Positions 34,439-43,200 of a stretch of 64,000 bases of DNA are shown here, in pieces. The notes under the pieces are model-generated. The model saw only the letters and a list, made by a program, of their open reading frames with translations. It ran no database searches and was not told the DNA's origin. Within the stretch, counting starts at the first letter, position 1; each line of letters starts with the position of its first letter. The DNA is from Eubacteriales bacterium (GTDB taxonomy: Bacteria; Bacillota; Clostridia; Lachnospirales; Lachnospiraceae), in contig JAUNJG010000004.1 of the NCBI GenBank assembly GCA_030533385.1, forward strand, positions 17,319 through 81,318, given 5' to 3'. The position numbers and the translations under genes are program-made.

Positions 34439-34951
34439 ATGAAATATGCGATTGTATTCAGCAGCAGATCGGGAAATACAAAAATGCTGGCTGATGCTAT
34501 ACGGGAAGAGTTACCACAGGATAAGTGCGTATACTTCGGCGCTCCTGATGAGAGCGCATTGAAAGTATCGCGGCTGTACATTGGTTTTTGGACGGACAAG
34601 GGAATTTGTGATGCTGAGGCGAAATGTTTTTTAGAGAGGCTTCAGAATAAAGAAGTGTTTCTTTTCGGAACGGCAGGCTTTGGGGCTTCCAAAGCCTACT
34701 ATAAAGAGATTCTCCACAAGACAGCAGGAGTGATGAACGACAGCAACCATACCTTCGGCGCTTACATGTGCCAGGGAAGAATGCCCGTGTTTGTAAAAGA
34801 CCGCTATGAACAGTTGATGAGAAATCCGAATCATGGCTCCGATGTGGAGCAGATGATGGATAGATTTACAAAATCTTTGACTCATCCCGATGAAAATGAT
34901 TTGAGGGGAGTAAGAAGGGCGGTAAGAAAGGTCACAAAGCTGACCAAATAA
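34439..34951 (+). CDS. Flavodoxin-like protein
   Basis: A 170-residue flavodoxin-fold protein. The FMN phosphate loop is FSSRSGNTKMLADAI. LFGTAGFGASKAYYKEIL supplies the second flavin loop. The tail is basic (RRAVRKVTKLTK). It likely shuttles electrons or helps a partner reductase. ATG 34433 is just upstream; 34439 has better spacing to AAAGGA. It follows the MarR gene by 153 bases and is probably under its control. A BilS-type role is possible but not shown. Confidence 0.8.
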   Translation: MKYAIVFSSRSGNTKMLADAIREELPQDKCVYFGAPDESALKVSRLYIGFWTDKGICDAEAKCFLERLQNKEVFLFGTAGFGASKAYYKEILHKTAGVMNDSNHTFGAYMCQGRMPVFVKDRYEQLMRNPNHGSDVEQMMDRFTKSLTHPDENDLRGVRRAVRKVTKLTK

Positions 34952-35280
34952 CAAACATATGAGGAGAGGGAAGGGGGAGCTGCCGAGCGTCCCGAGGGAA
35001 GGCCGGCGAAGCTTCGCCTTTTCGATTCTTCACAGCCTGAATATTGACTTTGCAGGGGGGATTTGTTAGAATTGTTACAGATTAAGGATAAAAAAGCAGG
35101 GATGTCATGTTCTTGGGCAAGAATGCCTGGTTCTGATGTCCCCTTTTTTCTAAGTGAAAGAAAAATAGATTTGCAGATGGGTCGCAGGATGGCGGCGGTT
35201 CGTGAAAACAACACGGGACGTGCTGCGGATGTGCGCCCGCCGGGTATCAGTTTAGCCGTCAGGTGCAGCGGAGGCAGGAA
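34952..35280 (+). other. Gap with terminator-like hairpins before the HD-GYP gene
   Basis: About 330 bases with no gene. GGCGAAGCTTCGCC is a 14-bp palindrome followed by TTTT near 35007-35024. GGGATGTCA pairs with TGATGTCCC (two wobbles) around an inner TTCTT/AAGAA stem and is followed by CTTTTTT near 35100-35150. Both look like terminators of the flavodoxin transcript. Confidence 0.55.
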
Positions 35281-37320
35281 ATGAAAGAAGGATTAAAGCA
35301 GATTCTTGTTGTTGATGACAGTAAAATAAATCTTACCATGGTCAGGCAGGCATTGCCGCAGTATCAGGTGACGCCGGTACTTTCGGGAAGACAGGCACTG
35401 AAGTTTCTGGAAAGAAAGACGCCGGATTTGATTTTGCTTGATGTCAATATGCCGGAGATGGATGGAAAAGAAACACTAAAAGAAATCCGGCGGCAGGAGC
35501 ATCTAAAAAAGATACCGATTATTTTTCTGACTGCGGACAATTCCACGGAGACCGAGGTGGAATGTCTGGAACTTGGGGCAGATGATTACATCGCAAGACC
35601 CTTCATCCCGGAAGTGATGCGCCAGAGAATCAGCCGCATCTTAGAGTTGTGGGAGCTTCGTCATGATCTGGAATATCAGTTGATACAAAGGACGAGTCAG
35701 ATGGAGAAAGTCACCTTTCAGTCCATCACGGCGATTGCCTATGCCATAGACGCCAAAGACCCTTACACCCACGGACACTCCGTTCGGGTGGCCCAGTGTG
35801 CGGTGGAGATTGCCAAGCGGTTAAACTGGAGCAAGGAAGACCGGCAAAATTTATTTTTTTCGGCCCTGTTGCATGACATTGGCAAAATCGGGGTTCCCGA
35901 TTCTATTTTAAATAAGGCTTCCGCCCTGACCAAAGAGGAGATGGATGTGATGAAGAGGCATCCTCTCATCGGCGGGGACATTCTAAAGGATATCAAAGCC
36001 ATCCGCCATGTGGAGGACGGCGCCCGGTATCATCATGAAAGGTACGACGGCGCCGGATATCCCTACGGCGTGGAGGGAGAGAGGATTCCTCTTATAGCAA
36101 GGATTATCGGGGTGGCGGACGCCTATGACGCCATGACCTCAAACCGGGCTTACCGGAAGCATCTGCCTCGGGAAAAAGTGATAGAGGAGCTGGAACATGG
36201 CAGGGGAACACAGTTTGACCCAATCTTGACGGATTTGTTTTTGGAGATGCTTCACGACGGATTTTATCTGACAGCCGAGGAGGGAGAGGCCTCCTCTTCT
36301 GCGGAGGAGGAAGAAGGGTTGATTATCCGCAATATAACCGCAAAGGATAAGCCGGATGTCTCCCACCATCTGTCCATGGACGCCCTCACCGGCCTGCACA
36401 GCAGAAGGTACGCCACGGAGATGATGGACCAATACCTGGAAAGCCATTCCAATCACGGCACTTTGTTTGTCGTCGGAGTGGACAATCTAAAATATCTGAA
36501 TAAGCATTTCGGATATCTCCACGGGGATATTTTGCTGAGGGGAACGGCGAGCCTGCTTCAGCAGGAAATCAAAGAGGACGGTTTTGCTGCCCGAGTCAGC
36601 GGAGATGAGTTCCTGCTGTTTTTTGAGAAAGCGTTTGACAAAGAGGAAATCGTAGGGCGGGCGCAGGCGATTTTGAAAGACTGCCGCAATCTTGCCAGAA
36701 ATGCCTCTTATGGAAAATACATGAGCTTTTCCATCGGCATCTCGGTGGCGCCGGAAGATGGAAGAACTTTTGAGGAATTGTACGAAAATGCAGATAAGGC
36801 CCTCTATTTTGCCAAGAGAAGCGGAAGCTGGACTTTTCACCAGTTCAGCCAGGAGGAGGAAGTCGGACAGACGGAAGCTTCCCACGCCGATGAGACCATA
36901 TTGCGGCAGATCATGAGGGGAAGAAAGCCGGTTTTGTCCGTGGGGACGGTTCACGGAGATGCGGAAAAGTTTGACGCACTCTGTGCGCTTCTCCACCGGA
37001 GTGTGGAGAGAAACAGACGGCCGGTGCAGCTGGTTCTTCTGACCTTGTCGGATGTTTCCGGTGCTTCGGGAAAAAGTGACCCGCAAATTATAGAGGAGGC
37101 CATGGAGATGCTGGAGAGTGCCATCCAGGCATCGGTTCGGAAGGGAGATATCTCTTCCCGGTACAGCAGCTGCCAGGTCTTTGTGGTGCTGGTGGACTCT
37201 GACCTGGAAAATGGAAGGTTGGCGATGGAGCGCATCGTCGGGCAGTTTAAAAAGATTTATCCAACCCAGAGGATTCAGATTGCCTATAACATTCAGGAAA
37301 TTCTTCCGGAAAAAGAGTAG
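35281..37320 (+). CDS. Response regulator with HD-GYP and GGDEF domains
   Basis: A 679-residue soluble protein. The receiver (1-125) has D12/D13, phospho-acceptor D54 in LLDVNMPEMDG, but Arg107 (DDYIARPF) where Lys is usual. The HD-GYP phosphodiesterase (about 140-335) has HDIGKIGVPDS (H199, D200) and HHERYDGAGYP, so it should split c-di-GMP. A GGDEF domain (about 360-520) carries RVSGDEF (S440-F444), a variant often still active. A C-terminal second GGDEF-like domain (about 550-675) has SSCQVF in place of the motif and is inactive. GGAGG precedes ATG 35281. It heads the phosphorelay run and is the likely final phosphate acceptor. Confidence 0.93.
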   Translation: MKEGLKQILVVDDSKINLTMVRQALPQYQVTPVLSGRQALKFLERKTPDLILLDVNMPEMDGKETLKEIRRQEHLKKIPIIFLTADNSTETEVECLELGADDYIARPFIPEVMRQRISRILELWELRHDLEYQLIQRTSQMEKVTFQSITAIAYAIDAKDPYTHGHSVRVAQCAVEIAKRLNWSKEDRQNLFFSALLHDIGKIGVPDSILNKASALTKEEMDVMKRHPLIGGDILKDIKAIRHVEDGARYHHERYDGAGYPYGVEGERIPLIARIIGVADAYDAMTSNRAYRKHLPREKVIEELEHGRGTQFDPILTDLFLEMLHDGFYLTAEEGEASSSAEEEEGLIIRNITAKDKPDVSHHLSMDALTGLHSRRYATEMMDQYLESHSNHGTLFVVGVDNLKYLNKHFGYLHGDILLRGTASLLQQEIKEDGFAARVSGDEFLLFFEKAFDKEEIVGRAQAILKDCRNLARNASYGKYMSFSIGISVAPEDGRTFEELYENADKALYFAKRSGSWTFHQFSQEEEVGQTEASHADETILRQIMRGRKPVLSVGTVHGDAEKFDALCALLHRSVERNRRPVQLVLLTLSDVSGASGKSDPQIIEEAMEMLESAIQASVRKGDISSRYSSCQVFVVLVDSDLENGRLAMERIVGQFKKIYPTQRIQIAYNIQEILPEKE

Positions 37321-37378
37321 GCCTGGACGCAAGCAGGGGAGAGAAGGCCGGAAACAGGGGGCGGAGGGAGACAGAACG

Positions 37379-39499
37379 ATGAAAAAAATAAGAAAATGGC
37401 TTCATTATGAGGATGACGCTCCAAAATGGGAAAAAGCGATAAAGTTTGGAAATATTTTTTCGTTTATTTGTCTGGGAATCGGCTTGCTTCACATCGTATT
37501 GATGTTTTTTGGCTACATTGATATTATGGCGCTCTGGGCGGCCTTTGGCAGTGCCCTTGCCATCCATGCCGGAGTCTGGTTTGGAAAGAGGAATGATAAC
37601 ATAAAAATCACGGTGGCGATTTTCTTTGTCGGTCTGCTCTTGTTTGGACATTATAGCTTTGCCATGGGGGGCGGCGATGGAACCGGCCCCTACTGGTGCT
37701 TTTTGCAGCCGATGATTGCCATGTATGTACTGGGGCTTTATTATGGGACGCTCTTTGTTGTCATCCAGACCTTTCTTCTGTTCCTTTATTTTTTTGTCCC
37801 GCTTCCTTTTTCTGTCTGGCCTTACACGGAAAGCGAGATTGTGTTTATCCCGCTGGCTTACATCTCTCTCTCGGCAGTCACCATCTTTTCACAGATGCAG
37901 ATACGAAAGACGGAGGCGGAACAAAAGGAGTTAATACGGGAGGCGGAAAGGGCCAATGCTTCCAAAAGTGATTTTTTGGCCAACATGAGCCATGAAATCC
38001 GCACGCCGATGAATGCCATCATGGGGATGTGCGAGATGACTCTGAACGGGGAGGTTTCCGAGGAGACGAGAGAGAACATCAACAGCGCCCTGGTGGCAGG
38101 AAATAATCTGATGGGCATTATCAATGACATTCTTGATTTTTCCAAAATCGACTCAGGAAAGTTGGAAATCATCGAGACGGTCTATGAGACGACGTCCCTT
38201 CTGAACGATGTGGTCAACCTGGTGGAGAGCAGAAAAAAGGATCAGAACCTGGAGTTCATGGTGGATTATTCTCCGGAGATTCCCTGTAAGCTCATAGGAG
38301 ACGAAGTGCGCATCCGGCAGATTCTGGTGAACCTGCTGACCAACGCGGTGAAATATACGAAGAAGGGCGGCGTGCTTTTCACCGTGTCTTTCCGGGAGGA
38401 GTCTTACGGTATCAATCTGAGATTTTCCATCAAGGATTCGGGCATCGGAATTAAAAAAGAAAATATAAAAAAGATTTTTACTTCTTTTTCTCAGGTGGAT
38501 ACCAAGAAAAACCGGGAGGTGGAAGGAACCGGTCTGGGGCTTCCCATTGCCAGGCAGCTGGCGGAAGCCATGGGCGGCTTTATCCGGGTGGAGAGCGTGT
38601 ATGGGAGAGGAAGTGAGTTTATCCTGATTCTTCCTCAGAAGGTGGCGGACTTCCGACCGATGGTGGAAGTGCCGGACAGGGAGAAGATAAAGGGGCTTTA
38701 TTATATAGATTTTGAGAAGTACGGACACCCTTTTGTGAAAAGCGGGTATCAGCAGGTGATCTCTCATGCTATTTCGGGACTTCATTTTTCCTGTGATTAC
38801 TGTAAAAATGGGGAGGAGCTGAGAGAAAAGCTGGCGGAAGGTTATGAGTATACTCATCTGTTCGTGGCGAGAGAGGAGTTTTTGAAGGAAAAAGAACTGA
38901 TAGAGAGAGCGGCGCTCCATATGCAGGTGCGGATTATACAGGGACGTTACAGCCATGCGGCGATTCCGAAAAATATGGTGTCGGTCTTTAAGCCGGTTCA
39001 TGTAGTTTCCGTGGCGAATGCCTTAAAATATAAGAAAAGAGGAGAGGAGGCCGACAAAAAGAGCAGAGAAAAAAGTTTCCAGGCGCCGAGTGCCAAAATT
39101 CTCGTGGTGGATGACAACATCATCAATCTCAAAGTGGCGATGGGGCTGATGATTCCTTATCGGGTGCAGACAGAACCGGCGGAAAGCGGGCAGGAGGCCA
39201 TCGAGAAGCTTAGAGCCTCCAGGGACTATGATCTTGTATTCCTTGACCACATGATGCCGGGGATGGACGGAGTGGAGACGGCGGCGCAGATTCGCAGCAT
39301 GGAGGGAAAATACTATGCCGAACTGCCCATCGTGGCGCTGACGGCCAACACAGTGAGCGGCATCAGGGAAATGTATCTGTCCCGGGGATTTCAGGATTAT
39401 CTTGCAAAGCCGATTGAGCTTAACCAGCTGGAACAGATTTTGAGAACGTGGATTCCGGAGGAAAAGCAGGAGAAGGCGGGGGAAGAAAACGATGAATAA
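37379..39499 (+). CDS. Hybrid sensor histidine kinase with receiver
   Basis: A 706-residue membrane kinase. Residues about 22-175 form five to six helices with short loops and no large outside domain. The H-box is FLANMSHEIRTPMNAIMG; the ATPase has LLTNAVKYTKKG, DSGIGIKKEN and GTGLGLPIA. A degenerate receiver-like spacer (about 440-560) follows, then an intact receiver (about 570-690) with ILVVDDNIINL, phospho-acceptor in VFLDHMMPGMDG and Lys in DYLAKPIE. No HPt domain is present; the HPt needed downstream is on the protein encoded at 40391. It overlaps the DegV gene by 8 bases. Confidence 0.93.
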   Translation: MKKIRKWLHYEDDAPKWEKAIKFGNIFSFICLGIGLLHIVLMFFGYIDIMALWAAFGSALAIHAGVWFGKRNDNIKITVAIFFVGLLLFGHYSFAMGGGDGTGPYWCFLQPMIAMYVLGLYYGTLFVVIQTFLLFLYFFVPLPFSVWPYTESEIVFIPLAYISLSAVTIFSQMQIRKTEAEQKELIREAERANASKSDFLANMSHEIRTPMNAIMGMCEMTLNGEVSEETRENINSALVAGNNLMGIINDILDFSKIDSGKLEIIETVYETTSLLNDVVNLVESRKKDQNLEFMVDYSPEIPCKLIGDEVRIRQILVNLLTNAVKYTKKGGVLFTVSFREESYGINLRFSIKDSGIGIKKENIKKIFTSFSQVDTKKNREVEGTGLGLPIARQLAEAMGGFIRVESVYGRGSEFILILPQKVADFRPMVEVPDREKIKGLYYIDFEKYGHPFVKSGYQQVISHAISGLHFSCDYCKNGEELREKLAEGYEYTHLFVAREEFLKEKELIERAALHMQVRIIQGRYSHAAIPKNMVSVFKPVHVVSVANALKYKKRGEEADKKSREKSFQAPSAKILVVDDNIINLKVAMGLMIPYRVQTEPAESGQEAIEKLRASRDYDLVFLDHMMPGMDGVETAAQIRSMEGKYYAELPIVALTANTVSGIREMYLSRGFQDYLAKPIELNQLEQILRTWIPEEKQEKAGEENDE

Positions 39500-40340
39500 A
39501 GTGATAATATCGACAGACTGCGTTGCAGATTTGCCGGAGGAGGCAAGGAAGAGACTGCACATTCCAGTGATGCATTATTATATCTCCACGAGGAAGGCGA
39601 GATTTCAGGATATGTTTGAGATGGACTCCGGCGCCCTGATTGATTATATTGAAGCTCATGAGGATTTTCCGAGAAGCAGCAGCGCCTCGGCAGAAGAATA
39701 CCGGGAGTATTTTCTCAAGCTTCAAAAATCCGCTCCGGCGGGAATCATCCACATCAGCATGGCAAAAAATTCTTCGGAAGGATTTCAAAATGCGACGGAG
39801 GCCGCCAGGGGCATGGAGCAGGTATATGTGGTAGATTCGGGGGTGCTTTCCAGCTCCGTGGCGATTCTTGTACTTTATGCCGCCGATTTATCCCGGCGGG
39901 GTTGTCCGCTGCCTGTTTTGCTGGAGGCCATCGAGAAGAAGAAAAAGAAGCTGAGCAGCAGCTTCGTGGTGAGGGACGTGGAGTATATGATTCGGGGAGG
40001 AAAGATGAATGAGAAAATCGGAGACATCGTGAAAGGCCTGCGTTTACAGCCACTTTTTATGCTCAAAGACAGCAAGATTATCTTGCAGGATTTTTTCCTC
40101 GGCGGAGAAAAATATTATGCCAGAAGCTATATTAATTACATCCTGAGAAGGCAGAGTACCATAGACCCTTCCGTGTTGTTTATCACGACGGCCGGGTGCA
40201 CGGAGGCATTTCAAAACTGGCTCTGCGAGGAGGCAAAAAAGAAGGTGAAGTGGGACAGGATTATTCTACAGCCCGCATCGGCAACCATATCCTGCAACTG
40301 CGGTCCCGGCTCCTTCGGCTTTTTGTTTGCGAGAAAATAG
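39492..40340 (+). CDS. DegV-family fatty-acid-binding protein 1
   Basis: A 282-residue DegV protein. The typical opening VIISTDCVADLPEEARKRLHI and the SSSASAEEYREYF and MIRGGKMNEKIGDIVKGLRL segments form the two-lobed lipid-binding fold. Relatives such as FakB present fatty acids to FakA kinase; no FakA-like gene is in the window. It starts inside the hybrid-kinase gene, so it is made together with it. This is unusual and suggests that the bound lipid may be part of the signal. Confidence 0.9.
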   Translation: MNKVIISTDCVADLPEEARKRLHIPVMHYYISTRKARFQDMFEMDSGALIDYIEAHEDFPRSSSASAEEYREYFLKLQKSAPAGIIHISMAKNSSEGFQNATEAARGMEQVYVVDSGVLSSSVAILVLYAADLSRRGCPLPVLLEAIEKKKKKLSSSFVVRDVEYMIRGGKMNEKIGDIVKGLRLQPLFMLKDSKIILQDFFLGGEKYYARSYINYILRRQSTIDPSVLFITTAGCTEAFQNWLCEEAKKKVKWDRIILQPASATISCNCGPGSFGFLFARK

Positions 40341-40390
40341 GCGGGTGCGGCAATCCATGAGACATTGTCCGGGAGGAGAGGAGAGAGAAT

Positions 40391-42919
40391 ATGAACAAAG
40401 CAGATAAGTTCGACAGGAGAATTAAAATTTTCTTTTTTCTGAGCTGTGCCATGCTCTTTGTATTTTTTCTTTATGGAAGAATTTGTCTGCCCCAGAGAAA
40501 TTTATTTTCCGTGGAGAAGGCAAAACCCTATGAAGGAGAGTGGGTGCAGATCGGCAAAGACGGAAGCCGGGCGGAGAAAAAGCCTCCGTGCAGACTGGAA
40601 GGAGAGAGGGGGGAGGAGGTCGTCGTGGAGACGGTGCTTCCCGAATCTTTGACGGACAATACGGTGATGAGTTTTTATTCCCTGTATCAGGAGATGCATT
40701 TTTATGTTGGGGGAGAACACCGCTTTTCTTATGAAAAAGAAAAAAAGGCGTTTTTTTCTGAGTATCCGGTGAGAGGATTCATTCCTCTTTTTTTGTCAGA
40801 GGAAGATGGGGGAAAGACTCTGCGCATCAAGATAACCGGATGGGGCGGGCATGATGCCGGAAAATTTTACGATGTTTACATGGGGACGATGGACCAGGTG
40901 ATTTTGCGCGTCGCGGGGAATCATATCGGGAAAGTTGTGATGACCTTTGTGTTCCTGGTGATTTTTTCGCTGACGGGGGTGGCTACCATCGTGTTTGGCA
41001 ATATGATACATCGAAGACTGTCCATGGTCTGGCTTTGTGTGGGGATCTGTCTTTTGATGGTCTGGACGTTGGCAGATTCTTATATGCGGCAATTTTTCCC
41101 GGTGAATGACACCGTTTTGGTGAGCATCGCCTATCTGGTGGTGATGCTGGTGCCCATCGCATTTTGCCTGTATTTGGACGGTATCCAAAGACAGCGCTAT
41201 CACGGCATATACCGCAAGTTGGAGATGGCCTCCGCATTGGCCTTTGTGGTGTTTTTTTCTCTGAATCTGCTGGGTGTGGATTTCATTGAGATGAGTTCCT
41301 GGGTCTATTATTTCTTGTTGGGTGCCATTGCGGTTTTTGGCATCAATCTCATCCGGGATCTGGTGAATCGACATATCAAAGAGTATCGGTATGTGGCAGC
41401 GGGAATGATTATGACATTTTTCTGCGGTATGATAGAAATTTTTCTTCTGCTCGGCCACATCAACAAGATGAGGCAGATAGGACTGTTTTCTTCCCAGCTG
41501 TTTTTCCTTCTCATGGCCTGTGTTCAGACCATCACGGATGTCCGCCGTTCCATGGAGTTGGAGAGCGAGAAGGCCAAGGAGGCAGACCAGGCGAGAGAGG
41601 AACTGACTTCGGCCCTGTCGGAAGAACTGCTTCCGCTGATGAAGGAGTTGAACCGGGAAGTCAGACAGCTTCATCTTGAAATCGGCAGAGAGAAGTCAGA
41701 AAAATTAGAGATGGAGATGGAGACGGTCATTTCTTTTTTTACTTCCATACGAGATTTGTCCGGTTTTCAGAAAAACGCAGAGTATGGAGAGAAAGATTGG
41801 TACGAGACGGAATCTTTCATGGAGAGTGTGGAATCTTTCCTGAAAATCCGCACGAAGGCGAAAGGGCTGGATTATGAGCTTGTCGTGGACGATGCGCTGC
41901 CCCGTCGTCTCTACGGAAATATGGAGTGTTATAAGTACATTTTCGTGAATCTGGTAGAGTATGCGGTGCAGCATACAAAAGAAGGATATGTGGTATGCAG
42001 CATCGGCGCAGAGCGAAAGGAAGGAAAGCTTTGTGCGAAACTGTCCGTGGCTTCCACGGGCAGCGGGCTGACCAGGGCGCTGGCAGATAGATTAGAAAAC
42101 ATGGAAGAAGAAATGTTTCGGGGCGGGGATATCCGTCTGTTTTCTGTCAGGCAGATGGTACGCCGCCAGGAGGGCATCCTGGAGATAGAGACAATGGAGG
42201 AAGAAGGTTTTTTGATTACCGTGCTGCTTCCTTATGCTTCTGCCGAGGGAGAGGACAGGGAGCTGGTGTATGCCGCTTCCATGTGGGAGGAGGACGGCGA
42301 GAATGTCTCGCAGGGAGAAAAGGAACAGGAAGAAGAGCCGCCGACAGAGAGCCTGCCTGAGGAGAAGGAAGAAGAACGGCAGATTGATGCTGATGTGGGC
42401 ATTGTCTACTGTGGCGGAAATGAAGAAATGTATCTGGAGATTCTGGAAGCCTATATTAAGACGGGCAAAGAGTCCAAAGAAAAGCTTCGCTCTTTTGTGG
42501 AAAAAGAGGACTGGGAAAATTACCGCATTTTGATACACAGCATCAAGAGTACTTCTTTAAATATCGGGGCGAAGAAGCTTTCTGAGAAGGCAAAGGCCCA
42601 GGAGAAGGCGGCAAAGGAAGGACGATGGGAGGACATTCTTGTCGGTTTCGAGGAGCTGATGCAGCTTTATCACAGAGTTCTCTGGGAGGCGGAGGAGCTT
42701 TTGCCAAAAGAGTGGCTGGAAAAAATGGAAGAAGAGGAAGAAGATGGTCTTTCTAAGGTGGCCGCCTATCTGAATGATTACGAGATAGAGGCCGCCTTGG
42801 AGGAAATACAGGTTTTGAGAGAAAAAGGGCTTGTGGAAGAAGAAAAGCTGGATAAAATTCAGGAAGCGCTGGAAGACTTTGATTATGAGGAAGCCCAGAG
42901 ACTGCTTGACCAGCACTGA
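40391..42919 (+). CDS. 7TMR-DISM-like pseudokinase with HPt domain
   Basis: An 842-residue membrane protein. One helix (about 13-30), an outside domain (about 31-175), seven helices (about 180-382), then a coiled kinase-like region. The H-box position reads ALSEELLPLM, so the usual His is Glu411; the N-box catalytic Asn is Tyr524 (NLVEYAVQHT) and the G1 Asp is Ser555 (STGSGL). Thus it should neither bind ATP normally nor autophosphorylate. After an acidic linker (about 620-665) comes an HPt domain with H716 in LIHSIKSTSLNIGA. The tail (about 785-842) is helical and charged. It likely passes phosphate from the hybrid kinase to a regulator. Confidence 0.88.
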   Translation: MNKADKFDRRIKIFFFLSCAMLFVFFLYGRICLPQRNLFSVEKAKPYEGEWVQIGKDGSRAEKKPPCRLEGERGEEVVVETVLPESLTDNTVMSFYSLYQEMHFYVGGEHRFSYEKEKKAFFSEYPVRGFIPLFLSEEDGGKTLRIKITGWGGHDAGKFYDVYMGTMDQVILRVAGNHIGKVVMTFVFLVIFSLTGVATIVFGNMIHRRLSMVWLCVGICLLMVWTLADSYMRQFFPVNDTVLVSIAYLVVMLVPIAFCLYLDGIQRQRYHGIYRKLEMASALAFVVFFSLNLLGVDFIEMSSWVYYFLLGAIAVFGINLIRDLVNRHIKEYRYVAAGMIMTFFCGMIEIFLLLGHINKMRQIGLFSSQLFFLLMACVQTITDVRRSMELESEKAKEADQAREELTSALSEELLPLMKELNREVRQLHLEIGREKSEKLEMEMETVISFFTSIRDLSGFQKNAEYGEKDWYETESFMESVESFLKIRTKAKGLDYELVVDDALPRRLYGNMECYKYIFVNLVEYAVQHTKEGYVVCSIGAERKEGKLCAKLSVASTGSGLTRALADRLENMEEEMFRGGDIRLFSVRQMVRRQEGILEIETMEEEGFLITVLLPYASAEGEDRELVYAASMWEEDGENVSQGEKEQEEEPPTESLPEEKEEERQIDADVGIVYCGGNEEMYLEILEAYIKTGKESKEKLRSFVEKEDWENYRILIHSIKSTSLNIGAKKLSEKAKAQEKAAKEGRWEDILVGFEELMQLYHRVLWEAEELLPKEWLEKMEEEEEDGLSKVAAYLNDYEIEAALEEIQVLREKGLVEEEKLDKIQEALEDFDYEEAQRLLDQH

Positions 42920-42956
42920 TGCACCGGAACTTTTTCTGTCACAAATTTGGTATTTC

Positions 42957-42971
42957 ATGCTATAATTTTGT
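42957..42971 (+). promoter_or_regulatory. Extended -10 promoter of the second DegV gene
   Basis: TGCTATAAT is an extended -10 element with TATAAT at 42961-42966. The 15 bases ATGCTATAATTTTGT recur exactly at 46188-46202 ahead of another signalling gene. Confidence 0.6.
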
Positions 42972-42989
42972 CTGACTGAACCGTCAGAT

Positions 42990-43098
42990 GTGCCGAATGG
43001 AATGATTTTGCAACGCAGGTTTGCGGGAGCATCGTGTTTTTGTGAGGAGCCATCCGCCGAAGAAGGACGAAGGAGCGTGTTGCGTGAAATATCGGCAC
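42990..43098 (+). other. Structured leader of the second DegV gene
   Basis: GTGCCGA (42990-42996) can pair with TCGGCAC (43092-43098), closing a 100-base domain that itself contains CAACGC / GCGTGTTG pairing. It lies between the extended -10 promoter and the DegV start. No known RNA family is recognised. Confidence 0.35.
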
Positions 43099-43200
43099 AC
43101 CGGAATCGAGGGAGTTTTTCTGTCGTCTCGATTGTAAAATTGGATAGAAAAAAATCAGGACAAGCCGAGAGGAGATTAAGGAGAAGAAAGGATAAAAATT

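Noticed and set aside
40796-41674. Minus-strand frame of about 290 codons opposite the pseudokinase gene
   Set aside because: His- and Gln-rich antisense shadow of transmembrane segments, no family match.
40391-42919. Calling this an active sensor histidine kinase
   Set aside because: The His, N-box Asn and G1 Asp are all replaced, so only the HPt domain can carry phosphate.
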